Origin: Ignavibacteriales bacterium
GTDB lineage: Bacteria; Bacteroidota; Ignavibacteria; Ignavibacteriales; Ignavibacteriaceae
Length of the DNA stretch: 37,190 nt
NCBI GenBank assembly: GCA_003141435.1
Contig: PLLW01000077.1
Coordinates: 13,810-50,999 of the forward strand
Direction of reading: 5' to 3'
The notes under the pieces are model-generated. The model was not told the DNA's origin. It did no database searches and saw only the letters and a list, made by a program, of their open reading frames with translations. Made by a program: the position numbers and the translations under genes. Positions 26,890 to 37,190 of this stretch are shown here, piece by piece (the stretch's first letter is position 1; each line of letters starts with the position of its first letter).

Positions 26890-28089
26890 TTATTTTTTAT
26901 CAGTTAAAGCCGCAACGCCAGGAAGTATTTTCCCTTCAAGAAACTCGAGGGATGCACCGCCACCGGTTGAAACATGAGATACTTTATCTGCAAGTCCGGC
27001 TTTGGCGATAGCAGCGGCTGAATCACCACCACCTATAACAGTAATGGCGCCTTTTCCGGTTGCCTCTACAAGAGCCTGGGCAACTGCATAAGTTCCCTTA
27101 GCAAAGTTATCCATTTCGAAAACCCCCATAGGTCCATTCCAGACAATAGTTTTGGAGTTGAGGATTTCTTCTTTAAACAATTTAATTGATTCAGGACCTA
27201 TATCCAATCCCATTTTATCTGAAGGCATTTTATCAATACTTACCACTTCAGAAGGAGAATCATTATTAAACTCTTTTGCAACAACAACATCAACCGGGAA
27301 AATGAGTTTCATTTTAGATGTTTTAGCTTTTTCCAGTATCTGTTTTGCGACATCAATTTTTTCAGGTTCCAGAAGTGAAGTGCCTATTTCTTTTCCTTCT
27401 GCCTTATAAAAAGTATATGCCATTCCCCCGCCGATTATCATTGAATCTACTTTACTGAAGAGGTTCATAATAACGTCGATCTTGCCGGATATTTTAGCTC
27501 CGCCTAAAATAGCAAGGTAAGGGCGCTTAGGATTTTCGATAGCACCGCCCAGATAATCAAGTTCTTTCTGCATAAGGTATCCTGCTACAGCAACACTTAT
27601 AAATTTAGTTAACCCTTCAGTAGAAGCATGCGCACGGTGTGCACTTCCGAATGCATCGTTAACGTACACGTCACCGAGTTCAGCAAGTTGTTTAGCAAAT
27701 TCAGGGTCGTTCTTTTCTTCCTCTTCATGAAATCTTAAGTTTTCAAGGAGAATTACATCCCCGGGTTTCATAGCATTAACCAAGACTTTGACTTGATCAC
27801 CAATGCAATCCGGTGCAAGCTTAACCTCTTTTCCAAGAAGCTGACTTAGTCTTACTGCAACTGGTTTAAGACTGTATTTAGGATTTGGTTTCCCTTTTGG
27901 TCTTCCCAAATGACTCATCAAGATAGCCATGCCACCGTCAGAAATAATTTTCTTAATTGTAGGTAAAGAGGATGTTATTCTAATATCATCTGTTATGTTA
28001 AAATTATCATCGAGGGGAATATTAAAATCCACCCTAACGAGGACCTTTTTATTTTTAAGATCAATATCATTGATAGTCAGTTTATTCAT
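26890..28089 (-). CDS. pgk: Phosphoglycerate kinase
   Basis: The 399-residue enzyme converts 1,3-bisphosphoglycerate plus ADP to 3-phosphoglycerate plus ATP in glycolysis, and the reverse. Signatures include [79 protein letters not shown] and the C-terminal [35 protein letters not shown]. The start ATG follows GGGGTGA. The gap gene lies 96 bp upstream on the same strand, separated by a perfect 14-bp hairpin. The pair therefore belongs to central carbon metabolism, with readthrough possibly tuned by that hairpin. Confidence 0.96.
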   Translation of the reverse strand: MNKLTINDIDLKNKKVLVRVDFNIPLDDNFNITDDIRITSSLPTIKKIISDGGMAILMSHLGRPKGKPNPKYSLKPVAVRLSQLLGKEVKLAPDCIGDQVKVLVNAMKPGDVILLENLRFHEEEEKNDPEFAKQLAELGDVYVNDAFGSAHRAHASTEGLTKFISVAVAGYLMQKELDYLGGAIENPKRPYLAILGGAKISGKIDVIMNLFSKVDSMIIGGGMAYTFYKAEGKEIGTSLLEPEKIDVAKQILEKAKTSKMKLIFPVDVVVAKEFNNDSPSEVVSIDKMPSDKMGLDIGPESIKLFKEEILNSKTIVWNGPMGVFEMDNFAKGTYAVAQALVEATGKGAITVIGGGDSAAAIAKAGLADKVSHVSTGGGASLEFLEGKILPGVAALTDKK

Positions 28090-28143
28090 GATTTTATCAC
28101 CCCGAAATAATTATTAATATTGTATCAGCCGGAAGCTGTTGAA

Positions 28144-28175
28144 CAGTTAATCCCCGCAAGAGCGGGGATTAACTG
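28144..28175 (-). terminator. Perfect hairpin between gap and pgk
   Basis: CAGTTAATCCCCGC at 28144-28157 pairs with 28162-28175 around a 4-base loop AAGA (plus-strand reading). It starts about 10 bp downstream of the gap stop codon. There is no strong U-run on the minus strand, so it could be a partial terminator, a processing site or an mRNA-stability hairpin that sets different levels of gap and pgk. Confidence 0.6.
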
Positions 28176-28185
28176 GCAAGCCAAT

Positions 28186-29806
<1,621 letters not shown>

Positions 29807-30991
29807 ATGGAAGCAAAAGACGCAGACCTTTCAAAACTTAAAATAGACAGATCAGAGAAATCGCGTAACCCTGATTCTAACAGAAACATGATAATAGGAA
29901 CAGTGACCGGACTAGTCGTTGTAGCTGTTATATTATTTTTTACATTTCGGTCTACTTTCACAACAGGGATAGAAGTAAAACTGACAACAGCCGTTACTCA
30001 ATCCCCTTCACAGACAAATGCTTCTCTTACAGCAAGCGGTTACATAGTAGCTCAAAGAAAAGCTGCGGTAGCTTCCAAAGGAACAGGACGCCTTATCTGG
30101 CTTGGTGTTGTAGAAGGCGATAAAGTAAAAAAAGGACAGATAATCGGCAGACTTGAAGATAATGATATACGCGCTCTGCTTGATCAGGCGAAAGCAAATC
30201 TTTTACTAACAAAAGCCGATCTTAAAGATGCAGAAAATAGTTATAACCGGGAAAAGGCATTACTGAAAACCGGCTCCGCAACTAAAATGGAGGTCGATGC
30301 CGCAGAAGCAAGATATCTGAGGGTGCTGGCATCTATGGATGTAGCCAAAGCAAATATCAGCTCGCAGGAAATAGCTGTTGAGAATATGCTTATCCGTGCC
30401 CCGTTTGACGGCACTGTGCTTACTAAGAATGCGGATATAGGAGAGATTGTCTCTCCTCTGGGCGCAAGCGTTACTTCAAGAGCGGCTATTGTTACTATGG
30501 CAGATATGAGTTCTCTTGAAGTTGAAGCAGACGTTTCGGAATCAAACATTGAAAAAATAAAAGTAAACCAGCAGAGCGATATAGTACTCGATGCATACCC
30601 GGATAAAAGTTATGAAGGATATGTGTCTAAAATCATTCCTACCGCCGACCGTTCTAAAGCAACCGTAATGGTAAAAGTTGGTTTCAAGCATTATGACGAA
30701 CGCGTGCTTCCCGAAATGAGCGCAAAAGTTCTATTTTTATCGGATAAACCGAAAGATGAAGTCAAAGATGAAAAGCCGGCATTGATCGTTCCTATGACCA
30801 GCGTCGCAAAGAGGGACGGGAGAGATGTTGTATATTTAGTAAAAGATGAAAAAGCAATTGAAGTACCGGTAACCATCGGAAGAAAATTCAATGCTTATCT
30901 GGAAATAACTTCCGGAATCTCTGATGGGGATAAGGTAATAGATAAAATTACAGATCAGATTAAAAACGGAATTAAAGTAAAAGTTCAATAA
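29807..30991 (+). CDS. HlyD/RND-type periplasmic adaptor (membrane fusion protein)
   Basis: The 394-residue adaptor has a charged cytoplasmic start, one membrane anchor (about 28-46, MIIGTVTGLVVVAVILFFTF), and a lipoyl half-motif (GYIVAQRKAAVASKGTGRLIWLGVVEGDKVKKGQIIGRLED). A coiled coil with alanine/leucine repeats (QAKANLLLTKADLKDAENSYNREKAL) follows. The second lipoyl half comes next (ENMLIRAPFDGTVLTKNADIGEIV), then beta-barrel and membrane-proximal domains. It should link an inner-membrane MacB-type pump to an outer-membrane exit. It leads an operon with an ATPase and two FtsX-like permeases. No TolC-like partner is in view. The Asn/Gln-poor Lys-rich makeup is normal here. Confidence 0.9.
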   Translation: MEAKDADLSKLKIDRSEKSRNPDSNRNMIIGTVTGLVVVAVILFFTFRSTFTTGIEVKLTTAVTQSPSQTNASLTASGYIVAQRKAAVASKGTGRLIWLGVVEGDKVKKGQIIGRLEDNDIRALLDQAKANLLLTKADLKDAENSYNREKALLKTGSATKMEVDAAEARYLRVLASMDVAKANISSQEIAVENMLIRAPFDGTVLTKNADIGEIVSPLGASVTSRAAIVTMADMSSLEVEADVSESNIEKIKVNQQSDIVLDAYPDKSYEGYVSKIIPTADRSKATVMVKVGFKHYDERVLPEMSAKVLFLSDKPKDEVKDEKPALIVPMTSVAKRDGRDVVYLVKDEKAIEVPVTIGRKFNAYLEITSGISDGDKVIDKITDQIKNGIKVKVQ

Positions 30992-31038
30992 GCTCTAATT
31001 GTCTGTAACAGTTAATAATTTTTATTTACGGAGTAATA

Positions 31039-31746
31039 ATGTCTGAAATCATCGATGTTCAGAATGTTTCAAAATCATATTGGCGCGACAGTCTTGAAAT
31101 ATCTGTCCTCCATAATATTTCACTCAAAGTAAATGAAGGAGAATTCCTTTGCCTTATGGGTCCATCGGGTTCAGGGAAAACAACACTCCTGAATTTGATA
31201 GCAGGGATTGACAGACCTACTAAAGGGAAATTAATTGTTGCAGGAACTGAGATTGCCTCTCTTGAAGAGTCGGCACTTGCTAAATGGAGATCAGCCAGCG
31301 TGGGGTTTGTGTTTCAATTCTATAACCTAATACCTGTCTTAACGGCATTTGAAAATGTAGAGTTACCCCTATTGCTTACTAAACTTTCCAAGGCTGAGAG
31401 AAGAAAGCATGTTGAAACAACATTGGAAATTGTAGGATTGGGAGACCGCATACATCATTACCCAAAACAGTTATCGGGTGGACAGGAACAGAGAGTCGCA
31501 ATAGCACGTGCTATTGTTACTGACCCGATACTTCTTGTTGCTGATGAACCCACCGGTGATCTTGACAGGACTTCCGCAGAAGAAATCCTGACTCTTATGG
31601 AACGACTAAACAAGGAATTCAAAAAAACAATTATGATGGTTACGCATGACCCCCATGCTGCGCAGCGCGCAAGGATAATCCGCCATCTTGATAAAGGAGA
31701 CCTTACGGAAGGAGTAGAGTATGAGAATATTAAAGCTAATCTATAA
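31039..31746 (+). CDS. MacB/LolD-like ABC transporter ATP-binding protein
   Basis: Walker A GPSGSGKTT lies at 41-49. The Q-loop is VFQFYNLIPVLTAFENVELPLLL, the signature LSGGQEQR (145-152), and Walker B ILLVADEPTGDLD (164 on). These define the LolD/MacB/FtsE branch, which powers efflux or lipoprotein extraction by mechanotransmission rather than through a channel. GGAG precedes the ATG. The C-terminus overlaps the first permease gene by 26 bp, indicating coupled translation. With the upstream adaptor it makes a MacAB-type pump; lipoprotein trafficking is less likely because an adaptor is present. Confidence 0.92.
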   Translation: MSEIIDVQNVSKSYWRDSLEISVLHNISLKVNEGEFLCLMGPSGSGKTTLLNLIAGIDRPTKGKLIVAGTEIASLEESALAKWRSASVGFVFQFYNLIPVLTAFENVELPLLLTKLSKAERRKHVETTLEIVGLGDRIHHYPKQLSGGQEQRVAIARAIVTDPILLVADEPTGDLDRTSAEEILTLMERLNKEFKKTIMMVTHDPHAAQRARIIRHLDKGDLTEGVEYENIKANL

Positions 31747-32878
31747 AAATACTTTAAGGCATAAACTCAGGTCTTCCTTAACAATTCTTGGAATTGCAAT
31801 TGCCGTAATTGCATTCGGTTTATTGCGGACAGTCGTTACAGCATGGTATGTGGGCGTGGAAGCTGCTGCTGCCGATAGAATGATTACACGGCACTCGGTT
31901 TCTTTTATTTTCCCGCTCCCCTACTCCTACAAACAGAAAATTGAAGGGATATCCGGAGTACAGGAAGTATCATTTGCTAATTGGTTCGGAGGCACTTACA
32001 AAGATAAGAACAATTTCTTTGCCAGGATGGCTGTAGGTGATAATATGCTTGATGTTTACCCTGAGTATGCTGTTCCGAAAGACCAGTTAGATGTTTATAA
32101 TAAAGAGCGTAATTCGTGTGTCGTGGGAAAAGACATAGCAGAGAAATATAATTTTAAATTGGGTGATATTATTACAATGGATGGGGATATTTATCCGGGT
32201 CAATGGGATTTTGTTGTAAGAGGGATATATCAACCCAAATATAAAACAACAGACGGAACCCAGATGTTCTTCCACTGGGAATACCTTAATGAAAGAATGA
32301 CAAAGGAAATGCCCGGAAGAGCTAATGATGTAGGATGGTATATTATAAAGATAAAGGACCAAACGCAATCGGCAACCATATCTGAAAAGGTGGATGCTTT
32401 ATTCAAGAACTCCCCCGCTGAAACAAAAACTGAAACTGAGCGTGCATTCAACCAGGGTTTCCTTGCATCAACCAGTGCGATCATTACGGCTATGAATGTG
32501 ATGTCGTTTATGATAATTGGAATAATCATGCTTGTCTTAGGAAATACCATGATAATGGCTTCAAGGGAAAGGACAAGGGAATATGCTGTTTTTAAGACGC
32601 TTGGATTTTCCGGGTTTCATATGATAGGTCTGATTCTGGGAGAATCAATGTTCATTGCATGTCTTGGAAGTTTTGTAGGACTGGCATTAGTATTTCCCAT
32701 TGTAGCATCGTTTGAGAAGTTCATACCCAAAACATTTTTCCCGGTGTTCTATATTGAACCTATAACCTTAATACTCGCGGTAAGCGCGGCATTGTTTATC
32801 GGTATAGCGGCATCAATTTTCCCGATACAGCGCGTGCTTAATACAAAGATAGTTGAGGGTTTCCGGTTCGTAGGATAA
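31721..32878 (+). CDS. FtsX-like ABC transporter permease (first of two)
   Basis: The 385-residue protein has the MacB-type plan. One N-terminal membrane helix (RSSLTILGIAIAVIAFGLLRTVV) is followed by a large periplasmic domain, about 50-240. Three C-terminal helices begin FLASTSAIITAMNVMSFMIIGIIMLVLGNTMIMASRERTREYAVFKTLGFSG. The REYAVFKTLG segment is the cytoplasmic coupling region of FtsX-like permeases. The start overlaps the ATPase gene by 26 bp. Unlike classical MacB, ATPase and permease are separate, and two different permeases suggest a heterodimer. Confidence 0.9.
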   Translation: MRILKLIYKNTLRHKLRSSLTILGIAIAVIAFGLLRTVVTAWYVGVEAAAADRMITRHSVSFIFPLPYSYKQKIEGISGVQEVSFANWFGGTYKDKNNFFARMAVGDNMLDVYPEYAVPKDQLDVYNKERNSCVVGKDIAEKYNFKLGDIITMDGDIYPGQWDFVVRGIYQPKYKTTDGTQMFFHWEYLNERMTKEMPGRANDVGWYIIKIKDQTQSATISEKVDALFKNSPAETKTETERAFNQGFLASTSAIITAMNVMSFMIIGIIMLVLGNTMIMASRERTREYAVFKTLGFSGFHMIGLILGESMFIACLGSFVGLALVFPIVASFEKFIPKTFFPVFYIEPITLILAVSAALFIGIAASIFPIQRVLNTKIVEGFRFVG

Positions 32879-32895
32879 TTTATAAGGATTTACAA

Positions 32896-34065
32896 ATGAA
32901 AATACCATTAAAATATACCTTCAGAAGTTTTAAGGCTAAGAAGCTTACGACAGTGATCACGATATCCGGCATATCGTTAGTAGTTTTTGTGTTTGCCGCA
33001 GTACTGATGATGGCACACGGAGTAGAAAAGACCTTGGTTGCAACGGGCTCACCGGATAACTTAAAAATCACAAGGAAAGCAGCTAACGGTGAAATATCCA
33101 GCATCATCGATCCTGAAACGCAGAATGTAATAAGGACACTCCCCGATATCGGTAAGAATCCGGACGGCACCCAGCTGATAACAAATGAACCTGTGGTGAT
33201 AATTAATATTTCCAAAGGTTCAGGCGAGTTGAGCAATGTAACAGTTAGAGGGATTGGTAAAGTTGGAATGCAAATACGTCCACAGGTAAAAATTGTTGAA
33301 GGAAGGATGTTTAATTTCGGATTAAGGGAACTGATTGCGGGAGAATCTCTCCACAAGCGATTTCCTGATGCGCAGGTCGGCAGCAAAGTTAAATTAGCAG
33401 GTGATTATTGGAGCGTAGTTGGGGTGTTTACTTCAAACGGCAGCGGATTTGATTCGGAGCTGTGGGGGGATGCTATTCAACTGTTAGGTGCATTTAACCG
33501 CGGAAGCACATGCTCTTCGATCACATTGAAACTGGCTGATATAAATAAATCTGATGATTTTAAGAAAGCATTTGATTCAGACAGAAGACTGCAGCAATTT
33601 GAGTATGATACAGAGACACAGTATTATGAAAAACAATCGGCATTCCTGGCTACATTCATAAGAATATTAGGAATATTTATAACCGTTATATTCAGTTTCG
33701 GTGCAACTATAGGAGCGATGATAACGATGTACTCGGCAGTTGCAAACAGAACAGTAGAGATTGGTACATTAAGATCATTAGGTTTCAGGAGAAGAAGCAT
33801 TTTGGGTTCATTCCTTATCGAATCACTGGCAATATCACTTATTGGAGGCGCTATAGGATTAGCACTTGCTTCATTCCTTCAGTTCTTCTCTATTTCTACA
33901 ATTAACTTTTCATCATTCTCTGAGCTTGCATTTTCGTTTGCTTTATCCCCTTCAATTATAATTAACTCTTTAATATTCGCGTTGATAATGGGTATTCTGG
34001 GAGGATTCCTACCCTCCGAGCGGGCTGCAAGAATGAATATAGTTACTGCCCTCCGCGCTGGTTAA
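32896..34065 (+). CDS. FtsX-like ABC transporter permease (second of two)
   Basis: This 389-residue paralogue has the same four-helix plan: KYTFRSFKAKKLTTVITISGISLVVFVFAAVLMM near the start, a periplasmic domain, then FIRILGIFITVIFSFGATIGAMITMYSAVANRTVEIGTLRSLGFRRRSILGSFLIESLAISL. EIGTLRSLGFRR is the coupling motif. The ATG follows AAGGATTT and lies 17 bp after the first permease. It most likely pairs with that permease to form the membrane unit of the pump. The C-terminal LPSERAARMNIVTALRAG is typical of the family. Confidence 0.9.
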   Translation: MKIPLKYTFRSFKAKKLTTVITISGISLVVFVFAAVLMMAHGVEKTLVATGSPDNLKITRKAANGEISSIIDPETQNVIRTLPDIGKNPDGTQLITNEPVVIINISKGSGELSNVTVRGIGKVGMQIRPQVKIVEGRMFNFGLRELIAGESLHKRFPDAQVGSKVKLAGDYWSVVGVFTSNGSGFDSELWGDAIQLLGAFNRGSTCSSITLKLADINKSDDFKKAFDSDRRLQQFEYDTETQYYEKQSAFLATFIRILGIFITVIFSFGATIGAMITMYSAVANRTVEIGTLRSLGFRRRSILGSFLIESLAISLIGGAIGLALASFLQFFSISTINFSSFSELAFSFALSPSIIINSLIFALIMGILGGFLPSERAARMNIVTALRAG

Positions 34066-34171
34066 AATATTTATTGAGGTAATTCTTAATATTATTGTTA
34101 ATTTTGTTTCAATACACTGTAACTTTTTCAAATTTTAACTATTTTAATCCTAACCATATAAGGGTCTGAAA

Positions 34172-35215
34172 ATGAAGAGTATATTTTTATACATAATTAC
34201 CTTATCTATCCTATTTGCAGGATGTTCAAAAAAGGAAGAGAAACCATTAACCAATAAGAATCAATTTGCGACAGATACCTCTGAAATAAAAACTGTCCCG
34301 GTTTCAAATCCCAATGAACCTTTTTCACTGAAGTATGTTTTTGAAAAGGGGAAGAAATATCAATATAGGATCAGTATAATCTCTTCAGATATCGAGACGA
34401 TGAAAACAGATTCTACAAGGAACCAAAATTTTAAACAGAACAGCGTTTATATTCTTGAATTATCTCCTTTAGAAACTGATCAAGAGGGAACAATTGAAAT
34501 AAGTACAGTAATAAGTTCAATTAAAATCGATGCATGGATGGATGGGAAAAAAATGACATATGAATCAGGAACAGTTAAGGATTCTGCAGACAAGATAAAA
34601 TATTCGCAATATGAAGCTCTTATAAAAAATCCATTCAGCATCAGAATTTCTAAGATAGGTGAGATACTTGAAATAATGCGTATTGATAAAATCGTCAATA
34701 AGTTTTTTGAGATAAATATTAAAGCCAAGGCAATGAATTCAGAGCAGAAAGATGTATTAAAAACAAATTTTACAAATGGAATACTCCGTCCTTTGTTCAT
34801 TCAGATATTCAGGCAGATACCTGATCATAGCATTGCAAAAGATTCTACATGGTCAATCACACAACAACCAACTGATGCTATGGTTTTCAAGCTGGAAACA
34901 CAGAACGTTTACAAAATTGCAAGTCTGGAAAAACTTGTGGATGATAAAATTGCAATTATTGATGGCAGCATAAAAACAGTTATAAGCGGTAATAATAAAG
35001 CAGTTAATCAAGGTGTTTCCTATGATTTTTCAAAACCAGTTATAACCGCATCAGGCAAAATTTATTTTGATATCACTAAAGGGGTAATAATAAAGTCTAA
35101 AGTAAATACCAAAACAAACATGCATTTTACAATGGAGGCTCCTTCACCTAAAGGGACACAGAGAGGTGAACGATGGGGAACAACAGAAAATATTTATATA
35201 GCAGAGTTGTTATAG
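34172..35215 (+). CDS. Lipoprotein of a DUF6263-like family
   Basis: The 347-residue product has a short leader (MKSIFLYIITLSILFAGC) with lipobox cysteine C18, followed by a polar linker KKEEKPLTNKN. The mature part shows LKYVFEKGKKYQYRISIISSDIETMK and a C-terminal YDFSKPVITASGKIYFDITKGVIIKSKVNTKTN. The YxF-K-G-x-x-Y and late beta-rich repeat resemble DUF6263 lipoproteins, but I am not certain of the family. Function is unknown. It is separated from the efflux operon by 106 bp, and probably has its own promoter. Confidence 0.7.
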   Translation: MKSIFLYIITLSILFAGCSKKEEKPLTNKNQFATDTSEIKTVPVSNPNEPFSLKYVFEKGKKYQYRISIISSDIETMKTDSTRNQNFKQNSVYILELSPLETDQEGTIEISTVISSIKIDAWMDGKKMTYESGTVKDSADKIKYSQYEALIKNPFSIRISKIGEILEIMRIDKIVNKFFEINIKAKAMNSEQKDVLKTNFTNGILRPLFIQIFRQIPDHSIAKDSTWSITQQPTDAMVFKLETQNVYKIASLEKLVDDKIAIIDGSIKTVISGNNKAVNQGVSYDFSKPVITASGKIYFDITKGVIIKSKVNTKTNMHFTMEAPSPKGTQRGERWGTTENIYIAELL

Positions 35216-35252
35216 ATTCAATTTTTTTAGACATTTTATCTGAGCCCACTTA

Positions 35253-35309
35253 AAGGAGATGATAGAACCTATTTAATTCAGTCTATCTGATTAAATTTAT
35301 CATCTCCTT
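35253..35309. terminator. Possible bidirectional hairpin between the lipoprotein gene and pdxJ
   Basis: AAGGAGATGATA at 35253-35264 is the exact reverse complement of 35298-35309, which lies within the last codons of pdxJ. The 33-base loop is long and there is no adjacent U-run. The 12-bp match may instead be chance similarity to ribosome-binding sequence. It is recorded because it lies between two convergent stops. Confidence 0.3.
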
Positions 35310-35993
35310 AATGGCTTCATTCAAGCCGACAAAAACAGCACGAGCAATAACAGCCTGCCCAATACTTACCTCATCAATATCCGTTAGTTCTTTGAATATT
35401 TTTATATTCTGGTAATTTAATCCGTGCCCGGCATTAACCCCTAAACCAAGTTTCTTTGCATGTTTTGCGGCAAGCCGTATTTTTTCGAGTTCATCAAACT
35501 GTTCTTCTTCAGAAATGGCATTAGCAAATACACCGGTATGAATTTCGATATAATCTGAGTTTATTTCGGCGGCTGCATCAATCTGATCGATATCGGGTTC
35601 GATAAATAAGGACACTTCAACATCTGCATTATGGAGATCCTTGATGGCACTCTTTAGTCTAATAATATTATCAATAACAGAGATACCTCCTTCAGTAGTA
35701 AGTTCCTGTCTTTTCTCAGGAACTATGGTAGCAAGTTCAGGAACAATATCGCAGGCGATCTTTATTATTTCATCAGTAGCCGCCATTTCAAGATCAAGTT
35801 TAGTAGTTAGGAGTTCCCTTAGGAGGCGAACATCTCTTTCATTTATGTGTCTGCGGTCTTCCCTAAGATGGACGACGATACCGTCGATTCCTGACTGTTC
35901 AGCTAACAAGGCAGCTGTAACCGGATCGGGCTGTGTCTCTGCACGCGCATTTCTTAAAACTGCAATATGGTCAATATTAAGAGAAAATCTCAT
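35283..35993 (-). CDS. pdxJ: Pyridoxine 5'-phosphate synthase
   Basis: PdxJ condenses 3-amino-2-oxopropyl phosphate (from PdxA) with 1-deoxyxylulose 5-phosphate to make pyridoxine 5'-phosphate. The 236 residues fit the family (E. coli about 243). Signatures are MRFSLNIDHIAVLRNARAETQPDPVTAA, GIVVHLREDRRHINERDV, TIVPEKRQELTTEGGISV, SLFIEPDIDQIDAAAEINSDYIEIHTG and LGVNAGHGLNYQNIK. A CPBP-type membrane protein gene lies 12 bp upstream on the same strand, so the two may be co-transcribed. Confidence 0.96.
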   Translation of the reverse strand: MRFSLNIDHIAVLRNARAETQPDPVTAALLAEQSGIDGIVVHLREDRRHINERDVRLLRELLTTKLDLEMAATDEIIKIACDIVPELATIVPEKRQELTTEGGISVIDNIIRLKSAIKDLHNADVEVSLFIEPDIDQIDAAAEINSDYIEIHTGVFANAISEEEQFDELEKIRLAAKHAKKLGLGVNAGHGLNYQNIKIFKELTDIDEVSIGQAVIARAVFVGLNEAIKEMINLIR

Positions 35994-36005
35994 TTGATTA
36001 TTCCT

Positions 36006-36782
36006 TTAAAAAATTATCTTAAATATCTTACTTAATGAATTCAATCCAGTTCCATACGCATCTGCACGAAAACGGAGAGTAGAAACCAAATCGATGCTAA
36101 ACATTACACCGGCATGAGTGATGATGCAATATAATACAGAACGGGTTTTTAATGCAAGTATGCCGAGTGCAAGTCCTGCGACAATAGCTCCAAATGTTTC
36201 TGCGGCAGGTTTTCCATTATGAAGTATGAGGAAAGGGATCATCTGGATGAGGACGGCATAATACCCGAATTTTTCTTCAAGCCCGAAGAGCATAAATCCC
36301 CGCCAAATGAATTCCCAGGCTATCATATACAACAGAATTCCTGACTCAAAAACCAGGAAAATGCTCCATGAATATTGCACATCATTAAGCTGAGGATAAG
36401 TATCAATAAAATCCCCGTTAGCCGAAGCGAACCATACAATTGGAACCATAACAACGAGGAAAATGAAGGAATATTTCAGACCGATTTTATAGTCCCCGAC
36501 CCTAAGACCATATCCGGTCAAACTCCCTTTCAGTAAAAGCTTAATTATGAGCAGAGGTAGAACAAATAATGTAAAAAAATCTCCGACGAACCAATAAATA
36601 TATTCATACAGGAATACATTTTTATCGAACTGAAGCTGTTCAAAATAGTTATACCTGAAAAACCTGCGGGAAGTAAGGTAATACGAGATAGTTTGAAGAA
36701 CAGCTACAGAAATGAAAACAATAATTACTTTCTTATCAAGCTGTTTAATTATTCTCCAAAGCTCTTTTAACTCGCCAGCCAA
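36006..36782 (-). CDS. CPBP-family intramembrane metalloprotease with variant motif
   Basis: The 258-residue protein has about seven membrane segments. Putative metal sites are E157 with R161 (AWEFIWRGFML), H188 (PFLILHNGKP) and H223 with D231 (ITHAGVMFSID). In most CPBP (Abi) proteases the first motif is EExxxR; here the first glutamate is W156, so activity is uncertain. The start is TTG at 36782, with AGGA 6 bases upstream. It is likely co-transcribed with pdxJ, 12 bp downstream. Substrates and role are unknown. Confidence 0.8.
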   Translation of the reverse strand: MAGELKELWRIIKQLDKKVIIVFISVAVLQTISYYLTSRRFFRYNYFEQLQFDKNVFLYEYIYWFVGDFFTLFVLPLLIIKLLLKGSLTGYGLRVGDYKIGLKYSFIFLVVMVPIVWFASANGDFIDTYPQLNDVQYSWSIFLVFESGILLYMIAWEFIWRGFMLFGLEEKFGYYAVLIQMIPFLILHNGKPAAETFGAIVAGLALGILALKTRSVLYCIITHAGVMFSIDLVSTLRFRADAYGTGLNSLSKIFKIIF

Positions 36783-37002
36783 TAAATTCCTATTTTGATT
36801 TGTTTAGTAAAACAAAAATATTATTCTATTTATTAAAATATCCACAATTTTGAGTAAATTCATAAAATATTAGATAGTCAATAGATAAAATATTTTTTGT
36901 TACGTTATTAAAAATAACATAAAAGTGTTATCGCTTAGCACAAACAGGTTGGATAGCTTAAAATATATTAAATAACATTAGATAATAAAAATAGGATCTG
37001 AA

Positions 37003-37190
37003 ATGAAACCAAATCTTTTGATATTATTCGCAATACTTTTTACATTTAATCTCTTTCCGCAGAATGACCTACAAACTACATTGCAAAAGCTTTCTAAGGA
37101 TGCTGCAGCAGCATATGTAGGTCCGACCGTATCTGCATTTGGTGCAGATTTGAATTCCGGATGGGTGCACCGTGTTCCAAAAGCAACTAT
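37003..37190 (+). CDS. Exported protein, N-terminal part (runs off right edge)
   Basis: Only 62 codons are visible. A signal peptide (MKPNLLILFAILFTFNLFPQ) is followed by NDLQTTLQKLSKDAAAAYVGPTVSAFGADLNSGWVH. The DAAAAYVGPTVSAFGADLNSGW segment resembles the start of DUF6588-type outer-membrane proteins, a tentative family call. The ATG follows AGGATCTGAA. The 220-bp gap before it is AT-rich and has a small inverted repeat GTTATT/AATAAC at 36904-36918, perhaps an operator, that I cannot support further. Function is unknown. Confidence 0.7.
   Translation, partial: MKPNLLILFAILFTFNLFPQNDLQTTLQKLSKDAAAAYVGPTVSAFGADLNSGWVHRVPKAT

Overview
The window looks like chromosomal DNA from a Gram-negative bacterium of the Bacteroidota/Chlorobiota/Ignavibacteriota group. 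The DNA is AT-rich. It has an lpxA gene, lipoproteins, outer-membrane barrels, a DUF4296 lipoprotein, a rhomboid protease with an acidic tail as in Bacteroidota, and small-domain families common there. An Ignavibacteria-like member is my best guess, inferred from protein character only. At least five genes appear to start with TTG. I see no rRNA, tRNA, CRISPR array, transposase or integrase.

Layout: 1-491 is the start of a PfkB-family sugar kinase (minus). It is followed by a palindromic repeat element (549-711), a Nudix hydrolase, a giant exported protein of unknown function (1206-4667) and a small outer-membrane barrel. Region 5724-11097 (minus) reads as a peptide-uptake and breakdown block: an MFS carrier resembling the MFSD1 dipeptide transporter, a PepD-type dipeptidase, a small PqqD-like protein and an OPT oligopeptide transporter. 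Region 11240-17497 holds a TIGR02757/DUF2400 protein (plus), then on the minus strand a COG2509 FAD protein, an SDR-fold protein lacking the catalytic Tyr/Lys, lpxA, ackA and a 3-hydroxyacyl-CoA dehydrogenase. An ABC-2 exporter pair, a YdeI-like protein and a DUF1003 membrane protein follow.

The most unusual locus is 20949-22825: a two-gene minus-strand operon encoding a PduS-like flavin/Fe-S electron-transfer protein and a PduT-like tandem-BMC shell protein with the cluster-binding Cys. These are bacterial-microcompartment genes with no other shell or core enzyme gene in the window, so they look like a satellite BMC locus. recQ runs divergently from it and converges, with a 43-44 bp overlap, on a rhomboid/DUF4296 pair. 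Then come pgk and gap, a 562-bp intergenic region with short repeats, and a plus-strand efflux operon (HlyD-like adaptor, MacB/LolD-like ATPase, two FtsX-like permeases). The right end carries a lipoprotein, pdxJ, a CPBP-type membrane protease and the start of another exported protein.

Functions rest on motifs and family resemblance read by eye; no search was run.
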